DNA from: UBA11606 sp965243715
GTDB lineage: Bacteria; Actinomycetota; Acidimicrobiia; Acidimicrobiales; Aldehydirespiratoraceae
Length of the DNA: 64,000 nt
Assembly (NCBI GenBank): GCA_965243715.1
Contig: CBDEVU010000007.1
Location: forward strand, 124,001-188,000
Reading direction: 5' to 3'
Shown here: in pieces, positions 24,775-33,302 of the stretch
Position numbering within the stretch: the stretch's first letter is position 1
Layout of the letters: each line of letters starts with the position of its first letter
Notes under the pieces: model-generated
Databases searched by the model: none
What the model was told of the DNA's origin: nothing
The model's input: the letters and a program-made list of their open reading frames with translations, nothing else
Made by a program: the position numbers and the translations under genes

Positions 24775-27700
24775 TCAGGAGAGAATCGCTTCGGGACCAA
24801 AGAGCACACGCAGTTCGGCCACTACTCCATTGGCGTTGTCGACAGCGTAGGCCGCGGGCAACCGCAGCACCCGCCGGTCGCTGAGATGTAACTCGACCGG
24901 GGAATCTCCGGGATGGGCGGCGAGAATCGCCTTGAGTTCGGCAATGAGGTCAAGGTGCTGGTACTCGGGGGCCAACTTCAACCGGACGGGAGGATTGTCC
25001 GGTTCATGGTGGACGAGTTCGATGCCTTGAAGAAAGAGCTTAGGCAGATCATCGCCGTTTTCGATACGACCTCGAATCAGCACAATCTGGTCGTCTTCCA
25101 GTTTGGTGCCGTGTTCTTGCATCGACTTAGGAAACACCATCACCTCTACCGATGCCTCTAAGTCCTCGAGGTCGAAAACCGCCATAAGGTCGCCTTTGCG
25201 CGTCCATTTACGTTGCAGGTTGGTAATGATGCCGCCGACCTTGACTATCGCCCCATCGGCGGTATCGGCTAAGGCCGCGACCCCACAGTCAGTCTTGCGG
25301 CGCAAGTGCGACTCGAAGCCCAACAGCGGATGATCGGAGATGTAGAGCCCGAGCATGTCCTTTTCGTGGCCGAGTCGCGCCATCTTCTCAAACTCGACAT
25401 CGGGCACGAGGGGGCGTTCATCGAAACTCTGTTGCTCGTCGACCGCGCCGAACAACGACATCACGCCCATGTCACGTTCGCGCCGCTGGCGAACGGTGAG
25501 GTCAATGATCTGCTCGCAGACTTGGAGCAAACCCTTCCGAGGATGCCCGAGCGAATCAAAGCCACCGCCTTTGATCAGTGATTCCACGGTGCGCTTGTTA
25601 AGAACGTCAATGTCGACTCGTTCGACAAAATTGACAAATGACTCGAAGGGCCCGCCCGCCTCTCGTGCCGTGATCACCTCGGCAACGAAAGCTTCGCCGA
25701 CATTTCGAATAGCGGAAAGGCCAAAAATAATCCGCCCCGGACCCTCCGTCTCGGGATCGAGGTTCGGCGCGGGGGTAAAGTCCGAAGCCGAGTGGTTGAC
25801 GTCGGGAACCACTACCTCTATTCCCATACGGCGGCATTCGCTGAGGTACACGGCTGCCGACTCGGCCTTGGTTTTGACCGAGGTAAGCAGGGCGGAAAGG
25901 TACTCGACTGGGTAGTTGGCCTTCAGGTAGGCAACTTGGTACGCCACGTAGCCGTACCCGTAGGAGTGCGACTTGTTGAAGGCGTAGTCGGCAAACAGGG
26001 CAATAATGTCGAACAACTCCACCGCTAGGGATGAGGCGTAGCCGTTAGCGACGACGCCGTCGGTGAACCGCTGGCGCTCCTCCTCCATTGCCTCACGGAT
26101 CTTCTTGCCCATGGCCTTACGTAACAGGTCCGCATCGGCCAGGGAATAACCAGCAAATTTCTGCGCCATACGCATGACGCTCTCCTGGTAAATCATCAAC
26201 CCGTAGGTGTCGCCCAAGATCTCCTCGGCGTCGGAGTGGATGAACTTGACCGGCTGACGCCCGTTCTTGCGGTCGGCGTAGTCGTTGTGCATGTTCGCCG
26301 CCATCGGGCCGGGGCGATACAGCGCCACTAGAGCGGCTACATCGTCAAATGATGTGGGCGTGAGCGAACGGATGAGGGCTCGCATCGGTACCGACTCGAG
26401 TTGGAACACGCCAATGGTCTCGGCTCGGCCGAGCAACTCGAAGGTCGCAATATCGTCGAGGGGAACGGCATCAATGTCGAGGTCAATGCCTTGCGTCGCG
26501 CTGATGAGGAAGAGGCAGTCCGAGATCACATCAAGGTTTCGCAGACCCAAAAAGTCCATCTTGAGCAGGCCGAGGGCCTCCACGCCATGCATCTCATACT
26601 GGGTAACGACTGGCGCCTCTTCAATAGGTTTGCCTGCTTCGGGTTTGCGCTGGATGGGCAGATACTTGGTGAGCGGTTCCTTGGTAATCACCACCGCGGC
26701 GGCGTGGATGCCGTCCTGGCGCCGCAAACCCTCGAGACCCTTGGCCACCTCGACGACGCGAGCGATGTCGTCATCACTACTGACCATGTCGCGCAGTTCA
26801 CCGGCGGCCTTGTAGCCATCTTGGTATTTCGTATTCTCTTCGAAGCAGTATTTGAGGGGCGTATCGCGGCCCATGATCAGCGGCGGCATGGCCTTGGCCA
26901 CCTTGTCGCCCACGATGTATGGATAGCCCAGCACTCGGGCCGCGTCACGCACCGCCGCCCGCGCCTTGATCTGGGAGAACGTCACGATCTGGGCCACATT
27001 GTCTCGGCCGTAGCGTTCCGCAGCGTAGCGGATCATTTCGTCTCGGTAACGGGTGTCGAAATCCATATCGATATCGGGCATGGAAATACGCGACGGGTTG
27101 AGGAATCGTTCAAACAAAAGGTCGTACTTGATCGGATCAAGGTCGGTGATCCCCAGGCTGTAGGCCACAGCGCAACCAGCGGCTGAACCACGGCCCGGCC
27201 CAACCCGAATGTTGTTGTTGCGGGCGTGCTTGATGAGGTCCCAGGTGATGAGGAAGTAGGCCGAGAAACCCATGTTGTCGATGACAGTTAGTTCGTAGCT
27301 GAGCCGTTCCCCTACCGCAGGGGGAAGATGATCGCCCCACCGTTCGCGCGCACCGTCCATCGTAAGATGCTTGAGGTAGTCGGTATCGGACGAGAACCCT
27401 TCGGGAAGGGGAAAGTTCGGCAGTTGTGCCTGGCCGAACTCGATCTCGACATTGGCCCGTTCGGCAATCCAGAGGGTGTTATCGCAGGCCTCGGGAACCT
27501 CCGAGAACAGGCGCCGCATCTCCCCCGCCGATTTCAGATAATGCCCATCGCCGTGAAACTTGAAGCGATCGGCATCCGACAACAACGCGCCGGTCTGCAC
27601 ACAGAGCAACGCATCGTGGGCTTGGGCGTCGTGTTGATGGGTGTAGTGGCTGTCGTTGGTGGCCAAGATCGGTGCTTTGATCTGGCGAGCGATTTCCAAC

Positions 27701-28311
27701 AGTTGTGGGTTGGTCTGGCGCTGTTCGGGTATGCCCTGATCTTGGAGCTCGATAAAGAAGTTGTCGCGCCCGAAGATATCTTGGAAGCGGGAGGCCTGCT
27801 CGAGGGCGACTTGGTCTTTTCCTTGCATAAGAGACTGAAGGATGTGACCGCCGAGACAGCCCGACGTGGCGATGATCCCCTCGCTGTGCTGGTCGAGGAG
27901 TTCCCAGTCGGCTCGGGGCTTGTAGTGATAGCCCTCAAGGTACGCCTTGCTCGAAATCTGGATGAGATTGGCGTAGCCGATGTTGTTCTCAGCCAGCAAA
28001 ATGGCGTGGTAGTATAGTTTTTGTCCGCCTCCGATGTCGCCCCCGGAATCGTCGGACTTGCCTCGCCTACTGGGGCGTTCGAGCCGCGACTCATGTGCCA
28101 AGTAGATCTCGGTTCCGATCACCGGGTTGATGCCTTTGTCGTGACAGCCTCGATAAAAGTCAAGTACGCCGTACATGTTGCCGTGATCGGTGATAGCCAT
28201 CGCTGGCTGACCATCGGAGGCCGCCACCGCTATGACTTCGTCGAGTCGAGATGCGCCATCAAGCATCGAGTACTCGGTGTGGACATGAAGATGGGCAAAC
28301 GAGTCGGCCAT
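24775..28311 (-). CDS. dnaE: DNA polymerase III alpha subunit
   Basis: Replicative polymerase, 1178 residues. The PHP domain opens with HLHVHTEYSMLDGA. The palm domain has GPGRGSAAGCAVAYSLGITD and PDIDMDFDTRYRDEM with two of the catalytic Asp; the third lies near AAVVITKEPLTKY by family comparison. The tau-binding and OB-fold regions follow (VKVGGIITNLQRKWTRKGD). AAGGA lies 6 bases before the ATG. It is DnaE1-like rather than the shorter ImuC-type by length and by standing alone. Confidence 0.97.
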   Translation of the reverse strand: MADSFAHLHVHTEYSMLDGASRLDEVIAVAASDGQPAMAITDHGNMYGVLDFYRGCHDKGINPVIGTEIYLAHESRLERPSRRGKSDDSGGDIGGGQKLYYHAILLAENNIGYANLIQISSKAYLEGYHYKPRADWELLDQHSEGIIATSGCLGGHILQSLMQGKDQVALEQASRFQDIFGRDNFFIELQDQGIPEQRQTNPQLLEIARQIKAPILATNDSHYTHQHDAQAHDALLCVQTGALLSDADRFKFHGDGHYLKSAGEMRRLFSEVPEACDNTLWIAERANVEIEFGQAQLPNFPLPEGFSSDTDYLKHLTMDGARERWGDHLPPAVGERLSYELTVIDNMGFSAYFLITWDLIKHARNNNIRVGPGRGSAAGCAVAYSLGITDLDPIKYDLLFERFLNPSRISMPDIDMDFDTRYRDEMIRYAAERYGRDNVAQIVTFSQIKARAAVRDAARVLGYPYIVGDKVAKAMPPLIMGRDTPLKYCFEENTKYQDGYKAAGELRDMVSSDDDIARVVEVAKGLEGLRRQDGIHAAAVVITKEPLTKYLPIQRKPEAGKPIEEAPVVTQYEMHGVEALGLLKMDFLGLRNLDVISDCLFLISATQGIDLDIDAVPLDDIATFELLGRAETIGVFQLESVPMRALIRSLTPTSFDDVAALVALYRPGPMAANMHNDYADRKNGRQPVKFIHSDAEEILGDTYGLMIYQESVMRMAQKFAGYSLADADLLRKAMGKKIREAMEEERQRFTDGVVANGYASSLAVELFDIIALFADYAFNKSHSYGYGYVAYQVAYLKANYPVEYLSALLTSVKTKAESAAVYLSECRRMGIEVVVPDVNHSASDFTPAPNLDPETEGPGRIIFGLSAIRNVGEAFVAEVITAREAGGPFESFVNFVERVDIDVLNKRTVESLIKGGGFDSLGHPRKGLLQVCEQIIDLTVRQRRERDMGVMSLFGAVDEQQSFDERPLVPDVEFEKMARLGHEKDMLGLYISDHPLLGFESHLRRKTDCGVAALADTADGAIVKVGGIITNLQRKWTRKGDLMAVFDLEDLEASVEVMVFPKSMQEHGTKLEDDQIVLIRGRIENGDDLPKLFLQGIELVHHEPDNPPVRLKLAPEYQHLDLIAELKAILAAHPGDSPVELHLSDRRVLRLPAAYAVDNANGVVAELRVLFGPEAILS

Positions 28312-28363
28312 GATATTTCCTTACCGGCCCGGATAGGACCCAGTCCATTCGGTCATGGCAAGA

Positions 28364-28867
28364 CTACAGGTAGGTTCCCGGCCGCAGGTCAGGAGTCGTC
28401 GATGGGGCATCGCTGTGGCCGCCCGCCGCAAGTTCGCCGCGCATCGACTGTAGTTGGTGTTGGGCGGCCATCTGCTGGGCGAAAAGCATGGCCTGCATTC
28501 CCTGCACCAACCCTTCCAACCACCCGACAAGCTGAGCCTTGGCGATCTGCAGTTCCGCCCGGCTCGGAATCTCGTCGGCGGAGAACGGCAGAGCGAGGCG
28601 TCCAAGTTCATGCCGTAGATCCTCGCTAAGCGCCGATCCAAGTTCGTTGAGCGATGTTTCGTAAATATCGCGTAGTCGGTCGCGGCTGGGTTCGTCGAGG
28701 TCAGTTGAGCGCAGTTCATCAAGCAGTTGCTTCATCATGGCGCCGATGCGCATTACCTTGGCCGGGTGATCGACCGTTTCGTCGATTGTGTCCTCGGACC
28801 GTTGATCGGCCTCGACGAGTTCCACCTCGGCTCGTTCGACGGAGGGGTTCTCTGCTGCGTCAGTCAC
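28364..28867 (-). CDS. bpa: Bacterial proteasome activator (Bpa)
   Basis: ATP-independent ring activator of the 20S proteasome (Mycobacterium Rv3780 family). The four-helix core is recognisable: RIGAMMKQLLDELRSTDLD, LRDIYETSLNELG, AKAQLVGWLEGLVQGMQAML and FAQQMAAQHQL. The C-terminus ends PGTYL, close to the GQYL tail that docks into the proteasome. The N- and C-terminal linkers are acidic and low complexity. GTG at 28867. Proteasome genes themselves are not in this window. 167 residues. Confidence 0.9.
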   Translation of the reverse strand: MTDAAENPSVERAEVELVEADQRSEDTIDETVDHPAKVMRIGAMMKQLLDELRSTDLDEPSRDRLRDIYETSLNELGSALSEDLRHELGRLALPFSADEIPSRAELQIAKAQLVGWLEGLVQGMQAMLFAQQMAAQHQLQSMRGELAAGGHSDAPSTTPDLRPGTYL

Positions 28868-28904
28868 GATTGTCGCTTCCTTGTTTACGGGTGATCTATT
28901 TTGA

Positions 28905-30005
28905 CTACGAATGAAAGGTCAGGAGCGGAACGTACATTTCCGCCGCCGTAAGTGAGCCATGACGGCCGATAAGAGATTTTTGCTTCCCTTCGGTTCGGTC
29001 GATGAAGGTCCAGTGGTCTTGGGCCACCAACGCTACGTCGCCTAGGCGCTGCCGGGCACAGGCGGTGACGGTTGGGCCGAACCACTCCTCGTCGAGAATC
29101 TGCTCAATCGACCGGACCCACGCCCGATCACCGTGGGCCTCTTGGGCTGCGGCGAGTAGGTCGTGTGCCGCGCCCAGATCGGCGTGAAGCCAGCGGAAGC
29201 GACCTTCGCCCGACGTTCGGTCGGTCAAGGACAGGACTCCAGGGTCCATGCGCAGGTCACCGTTCGTGCAGTCGACCAAGCCGTGGTCGGCCGTGACCAC
29301 GACCGCCGTTCCGCGCGGCAAGGCCAACAAGAGATCGCCGACCATCCTATCGCAGGCCGCTAGTTCGGTGTCGTAGTGCTCGCCGAAACCGAACTCGTGG
29401 GCGACCTTGTCGATCCCGTCGTAATAGGCGTAAACGAACGGTTCCCCGCGGGCCACCGCCTGGCGGACTTCCACACCGAGGGTAGGCATCGTAAGCCAGC
29501 CCCGTTTACGGGTACCAGCGAGGTGCGCCCGACTAAAACCAGTGTGCTCGAACGAAGCGTTCTGCACGACAACGGGGCGCTGACCTAAGAACGCTGGCAC
29601 GGTCTGGAAATCCTCGGGCACGATACGGCTCCGAGCATCGCCCGACGAGGTGCGCCACGACAAAACGTTCAGGATCTCTGCGTTGACATCGATCCGGTAG
29701 CCAACAATGCCGTGTTCGCCTGGCGTCGTACCCGTAGTGATCGATGTCAGCGCGGCGGCGGTGGTACTGGGGGCGACGGTGGTGATCGAACGACCGGTCA
29801 TTGACGTGAGGGTGGGCGTAAGGTGGGGCCGAGCGATGAGTTGTTCCCAACCCAAACCATCGAGCACTAACAACACAACTGAAGTTGCGTCCACAACCTC
29901 GTCGGCCAGCAGGTCATGATCATCGCCGGGTTCAAGAAGGGCCGGAACGATCTGAGTAACACTTCCGTCGGTCCACTGAGGCAAGACAGCGGAATTGGCG
30001 CTCAT
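28905..30005 (-). CDS. Alkaline-phosphatase-superfamily hydrolase (phosphodiesterase/nucleotide pyrophosphatase type)
   Basis: 366 residues. Metal-site motifs are VLLVLDGLGWEQL, APSTTAAALTSITTGTTPGEHG (nucleophile Thr), YAYYDGIDKVAHEFG and VVVTADHGLVD, with a last GRHGSL His. This set fits the type I phosphodiesterase family, but the substrate is not predictable. No signal peptide is visible, so it is likely cytoplasmic. TAGAGT lies 6 bases before the ATG, and the Rrf2 regulator gene is divergent 80 bases away. Confidence 0.88.
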   Translation of the reverse strand: MSANSAVLPQWTDGSVTQIVPALLEPGDDHDLLADEVVDATSVVLLVLDGLGWEQLIARPHLTPTLTSMTGRSITTVAPSTTAAALTSITTGTTPGEHGIVGYRIDVNAEILNVLSWRTSSGDARSRIVPEDFQTVPAFLGQRPVVVQNASFEHTGFSRAHLAGTRKRGWLTMPTLGVEVRQAVARGEPFVYAYYDGIDKVAHEFGFGEHYDTELAACDRMVGDLLLALPRGTAVVVTADHGLVDCTNGDLRMDPGVLSLTDRTSGEGRFRWLHADLGAAHDLLAAAQEAHGDRAWVRSIEQILDEEWFGPTVTACARQRLGDVALVAQDHWTFIDRTEGKQKSLIGRHGSLTAAEMYVPLLTFHS

Positions 30006-30011
30006 AGTCGG

Positions 30012-30017
30012 ACTCTA
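30012..30017 (-). promoter_or_regulatory. Possible -10 element for leaderless hydrolase transcript
   Basis: TAGAGT on the minus strand, 6 bases before the ATG at 30005. The identical hexamer serves the divergent Rrf2 gene with 7-base spacing. Confidence 0.5.
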
Positions 30018-30018
30018 C

Positions 30019-30040
30019 CGATCAACTGACCGACTGATCG
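30019..30040. promoter_or_regulatory. Inverted repeat in the hydrolase/rrf2 intergenic region
   Basis: CGATCA and TGATCG (6-bp arms) are separated by 10 bases. The repeat sits just upstream of the hydrolase -10 element, in the spot where an operator would act on it. The Rrf2 protein encoded next door is a possible binder, but the arms are short and the link is only positional. Confidence 0.3.
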
Positions 30041-30072
30041 CCCGCAGGTGCATGACCTTCCGCTTCGGCGCG

Positions 30073-30078
30073 TAGAGT
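30073..30078 (+). promoter_or_regulatory. Possible -10 element for leaderless rrf2-family transcript
   Basis: TAGAGT with 7 bases (tcgccgt) before the ATG at 30086, and no Shine-Dalgarno sequence. Confidence 0.5.
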
Positions 30079-30085
30079 TCGCCGT

Positions 30086-30541
30086 ATGCGTGTATCGACC
30101 AGAGGCGACTATGCCGCCCGCGCCTTGTTGTCGTTGTCATTGCATCCTGATGTGTCGCCCACCTCGGTTCGTGAGATTGCTGAGCGCACCGTCCTTCCGC
30201 AACCCTACCTCGAACAGATCCTCTTGGCTTTGAAGGGTGCCGGAATCGTGCGGTCAAAGCGCGGGGTAGGCGGCGGCTACGTGCTTGCTCGCCCCACCGC
30301 CGAAATAACGCTTTCGTCGATCATCCGAGCGGTGGACGGTCCGATTACGGCGGGGGATTTTGGTGAACCCCACACTGACGGAGCGTGTGACCACGAAGGC
30401 CAGTGTGTTTTGCTTGCTATCTGGGGCGCCGCGGGTTCCCACATGCGTGACTTCCTTGAGTCGTTCACCCTGGCTGACATTGCAGACATTGCCCAGGGCC
30501 ATCGCACCTGGCCAGCGTCAGTCGCCGACTCACCCGCATAA
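30086..30541 (+). CDS. Rrf2-family transcriptional regulator
   Basis: 151 residues. The N-terminal winged helix is typical: MRVSTRGDYAARALLSLSLH, VREIAERTVLPQPYLEQIL and RSKRGVGGGYVLARP. In the cluster-sensing region there are only two Cys, C101 and C107, in ACDHEGQC; IscR-type proteins have three Cys. His and Glu residues lie between them. Sensing of iron-sulfur, NO or redox state is possible by family but not shown. No isc/suf gene is adjacent. Its 3' end overlaps the convergent rluD-like gene by 12 bases. Confidence 0.92.
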   Translation: MRVSTRGDYAARALLSLSLHPDVSPTSVREIAERTVLPQPYLEQILLALKGAGIVRSKRGVGGGYVLARPTAEITLSSIIRAVDGPITAGDFGEPHTDGACDHEGQCVLLAIWGAAGSHMRDFLESFTLADIADIAQGHRTWPASVADSPA

Positions 30542-31459
30542 ATCCAGCACTGATTGCAGTTCAGAAGGCAGCGGAGCGGTCGCGCCGATGTTCACATCGG
30601 TGACGGGATGGCGAAATCTCAGTTCCGCGGCGTGGAGGAAGGGTCGGTGTGGATCCAGGCCGGGGCGACCGCCGTTGTAGGCGCGATCGCCGACCACGGG
30701 ATGGCCGATGGCGCGCAGGTGTACCCGAATCTGATGGGTCCGTCCTGTCTCCAGTCGACACGTTAGGCGCGAGCAGCTAACGGGTGAATCGAACCGTTGT
30801 TCGACAGCGTAGTGGGTGACGGCGCGCCGACCCTGAGGGCTAACCGTCATCCGGGTAGGGTGACGCGCCGATCGGCCAATTGGCGCGTCGATGACTCCAT
30901 CGTCTCCGCCGGGTTGACCCCATACCAGTGCCCAGTAGACGCGTTCTGGTTCATGGGCCGCCATCTGAGCCACCAACGCCTCATAGGCGACGGGCGTGCG
31001 AGCGACGACCATCAGGCCCGACGTGCCCCGATCGAGACGGTGGACGATTCCGGGGCGATGGGGCTCGCCAACCGTAGTCAGTTCGGGATAGGCGGCGAGG
31101 AGACCGTGAACTAGGGTGGCTTCGGCCCGACCTGTGCCGGGATGCACGACGAGGCCCGCCGGTTTGTTGACGATTACTAAATGTTCATCCTCGTGGGCCA
31201 CCGAAAATGAAACACTCTCGTCGGGTTCGAGGTGAGGATCCTCTGGTTCGGGCACCTCGACGCGTACGACATCGCCCGCCCGAACCTTTACCGACGGGGC
31301 CTTCGCTCGTCGCTGGTTGATTCGTACCGACCCGGTGGACACCAAACCCGTCACCATCGCCCGACTCAGACCCGTCATCGCGGCGACGATGCGATCGACA
31401 CGATCACCGTCAAAGGCCTCTGGCGTGTGTTCTTCGATAACCCTAGGCTCGGGTATCAC
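30530..31459 (-). CDS. RluA/RluD-family pseudouridine synthase
   Basis: Isomerises uridines in rRNA (RluD-type by domain layout). An N-terminal S4 RNA-binding domain (VDRIVAAMTGLSRAMVTGLV) is followed by the catalytic domain with HEDEHLVIVNKPAGLVVHPG and the catalytic Asp in IVHRLDRGTSGLMVVA, then LETGRTHQIRVHL. GTG at 31459 makes a GTGA overlap with the dksA-like gene; 309 residues. In many actinobacteria lspA precedes this gene, but it is absent here. Confidence 0.92.
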   Translation of the reverse strand: MIPEPRVIEEHTPEAFDGDRVDRIVAAMTGLSRAMVTGLVSTGSVRINQRRAKAPSVKVRAGDVVRVEVPEPEDPHLEPDESVSFSVAHEDEHLVIVNKPAGLVVHPGTGRAEATLVHGLLAAYPELTTVGEPHRPGIVHRLDRGTSGLMVVARTPVAYEALVAQMAAHEPERVYWALVWGQPGGDDGVIDAPIGRSARHPTRMTVSPQGRRAVTHYAVEQRFDSPVSCSRLTCRLETGRTHQIRVHLRAIGHPVVGDRAYNGGRPGLDPHRPFLHAAELRFRHPVTDVNIGATAPLPSELQSVLDLCG

Positions 31460-32001
31460 CGGCGTCCGAGGCCGCCCGCTTTGTACTCGACTCGCTGATC
31501 GGCCCACGGGATTGCTTCAAGCCTTGCTCGCAGAATCGGGCGACCCGACGTGATACAAACTCCGTAGGTGCCAGCCTCAATACGATCTAGGGCCGCGTCG
31601 ATCTGATGGACAGTCTGTCTGGCCTGATTGGAGAGGGCCAGATACTGATCTCGCTCAACCTCCATCGTGTCGCCTTCGCCTGACTCTTCGTCGAATTGCA
31701 CGTCGCCTGGTTCACGCTCCTCCACTAGAGCAGTGGCTTTGGCTTGGCGGTCATTGGCGGAGTTGAAGTACCGACTTCTCTCGGCGGTCAGTTTGACTTT
31801 CATCTCGGCGATGAACTTCGGGCCAAACGGCGATTTGGCCGCTGCCTTCTTTTTGACAGCCTTCTTTTTGACGGCCGCTGCCTTCTTTGCTGGTGCCTTC
31901 TTTGCTGGTGCCTTCTTTTTGACAGCCACTGCCTTCTTTTTGACAGCCTTCTTTTTGACGGCCACCGCTTTCCTTGCGACCTTCTTCTTTGCCGTCGCCA
32001 T
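31456..32001 (-). CDS. TraR/DksA-family protein with a lysine-rich histone-H1-like tail
   Basis: 181 residues in two parts. Residues 1-56 are almost only K, A, V and P in KKAVKKKA-type repeats, like histone H1/HupS tails, suggesting nucleic acid binding. Residues 57-181 match the TraR/DksA family (LTAERSRYF, QARQTVHQIDAALDRIEAGTYG). The family's four-Cys zinc finger is degenerate: C149 remains, while S152, R170 and Y173 stand where the other three would be. Binding of zinc is therefore doubtful. GAAAGGA precedes the ATG. It lies between divIVA and the rluD-like gene, as in other actinobacteria. Confidence 0.88.
   Translation of the reverse strand: MATAKKKVARKAVAVKKKAVKKKAVAVKKKAPAKKAPAKKAAAVKKKAVKKKAAAKSPFGPKFIAEMKVKLTAERSRYFNSANDRQAKATALVEEREPGDVQFDEESGEGDTMEVERDQYLALSNQARQTVHQIDAALDRIEAGTYGVCITSGRPILRARLEAIPWADQRVEYKAGGLGRR
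31837..31995 (-). repeat. Degenerate repeats encoding the lysine/alanine tail
   Basis: Runs of gccttctttttgac and gccttctttgctgg (plus strand) recur several times and encode the KKA-rich N-terminal tail of the DksA-like protein. The repeats keep frame. Such tracts tend to vary in length between strains. Confidence 0.7.
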
Positions 32002-32108
32002 GGCTGGTAATCCTTTCAGTACCGGACAACCGCAGATAGCCCGGTTAAGGATGCGAGTCTAATCCAGCGAGCGGTGAAATACGCGCTGCCCATTTAGCAA
32101 CTGATCCC

Positions 32109-33227
32109 TCAGCGACGGCGATTGAACCAATTGCGACCGCTATTGGCCTCATCATGATCAAAAAACTCCGCTAAGGCATCGTCGCCGAGGTCAAATTGAT
32201 CATCGGAAGCCGCCGCATCCCGCAGTTGGTCGAGGAAGGGATCGTTGGACGTTGCAGGTCCGGGCTCCTCAAACAGCAAAGCGTTGTCACTGCTATCGTC
32301 GGTAACTGTCGCATCGTGAGCAACATCTTGTGGTGCTTGCGTCGAATCTTCCTCGAGGTCCGCGGCGGTGACAATCCGCAACGGTGAGGCAGGTACCTGT
32401 GGATCCGGGCTAGGGGTCGAGTTGTCGCCGGACCATGACGATGGCAGCGGACTGATCGGCGGTGCAGGATCAGGAATCACCGCGACCTCTACTGTCGGTT
32501 CTCTGAGTAACTCAACCTCGGGAATTGGGTCAACGGCATCCTCGACTACTTCCGCGACCTCAACTGGTTCAACTACTTCCGCGACCTCAACTGGGCCTGG
32601 TTCAGCCGCGGCACTGGTGGTGGAAATTGCGATGTCCATCTCCGCCCCACTTATGGCCGGGGCGGCGGACATACGCAAGACGCCAGGCTTTTCTAGCAAG
32701 CTGCTGAGCGACGCCAGCGACTCCGCGAGCCAGCTACGCTGGTCCGCGAGGAAGCGTTCGAGAGTATCCACATCATCGGCTAAAGACTTGCGGTGCTGTT
32801 CGAGTTCAAGAACTTCCTTGGCCAACTGGTTCCGCTCTTCGGTTGCCTTAGTTGCTACTGCAGACTCGGTTTGGGCCACAATTCGGCGGCGATCCGTCTC
32901 TGCTTCCGCGAGCACGCGCGACGCGTAGTCGTTTGCCTCACGCTTCTTCTGCTCCCCTTCCGCTTCGGCCGCGGCGATAGCCGCGTCGGCCGTTTTCTGG
33001 GCCAAAAGTAAGGTTCGGGTGAGCGTCGCCTCGGTCTCCGTGGTAGCAACGCGAGCTAGGTTCGCCTCGGCGGCCGCGGCGCGTTGTTGCAGTTCGCCTA
33101 TTCGACCCTTGACCAAAGCTGCGACCTTGGCCACCCGATCAACGTAGGCGTCAACGTCGTCAGGTTCGTAGCCCCGAAACGTTAAGTTGAATTTAATATC
33201 TTGAAAGAGAGGAGAAAGCTCATCCAT
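32109..33227 (-). CDS. divIVA: DivIVA/Wag31-like polar growth and division protein
   Basis: The DivIVA N-terminal domain is present: IKFNLTFRGYEPDDVDAYVDRV, followed by a long coiled coil to about residue 180 rich in Ala, Glu and Arg. The C-terminal half is acidic and low complexity with a duplicated EVAEVVEPV segment, and it ends in the basic NWFNRRR. Family role: marks poles or septum and organises cell wall synthesis. ATG at 33227 is chosen because TACAAT sits 6 bases upstream; an in-frame upstream codon is less likely. 372 residues. Confidence 0.92.
   Translation of the reverse strand: MDELSPLFQDIKFNLTFRGYEPDDVDAYVDRVAKVAALVKGRIGELQQRAAAAEANLARVATTETEATLTRTLLLAQKTADAAIAAAEAEGEQKKREANDYASRVLAEAETDRRRIVAQTESAVATKATEERNQLAKEVLELEQHRKSLADDVDTLERFLADQRSWLAESLASLSSLLEKPGVLRMSAAPAISGAEMDIAISTTSAAAEPGPVEVAEVVEPVEVAEVVEDAVDPIPEVELLREPTVEVAVIPDPAPPISPLPSSWSGDNSTPSPDPQVPASPLRIVTAADLEEDSTQAPQDVAHDATVTDDSSDNALLFEEPGPATSNDPFLDQLRDAAASDDQFDLGDDALAEFFDHDEANSGRNWFNRRR
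32545..32594 (-). repeat. 27-bp-period duplication inside divIVA
   Basis: The 23-base block actacttccgcgacctcaactgg occurs at 32545-32567 and exactly again at 32572-32594. The 27-base period encodes a repeated nine-residue PVEVAEVVE unit in the acidic linker. Frame is preserved. Confidence 0.85.
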
Positions 33228-33233
33228 AAGATG

Positions 33234-33239
33234 ATTGTA
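33234..33239 (-). promoter_or_regulatory. Possible -10 element for leaderless divIVA transcript
   Basis: TACAAT on the minus strand, 6 bases before the divIVA ATG: a near-consensus -10. It would give divIVA a promoter separate from the upstream dcw genes and it supports the chosen start. Confidence 0.55.
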
Positions 33240-33302
33240 GATCGAATGCCCCCCCATTACGTGGATACACGACGTGATACTTCTGACGAAGTCGAAAAGT
33301 CG

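Noticed and set aside
27328..28017. 229-codon open frame on the plus strand
   Set aside because: Antisense to the dnaE PHP region, which carries conserved motifs.
31837..31995. Possible transcription terminator or phase-variable repeat from the T-rich runs
   Set aside because: The T runs are lysine codons read on the other strand; no hairpin precedes them.
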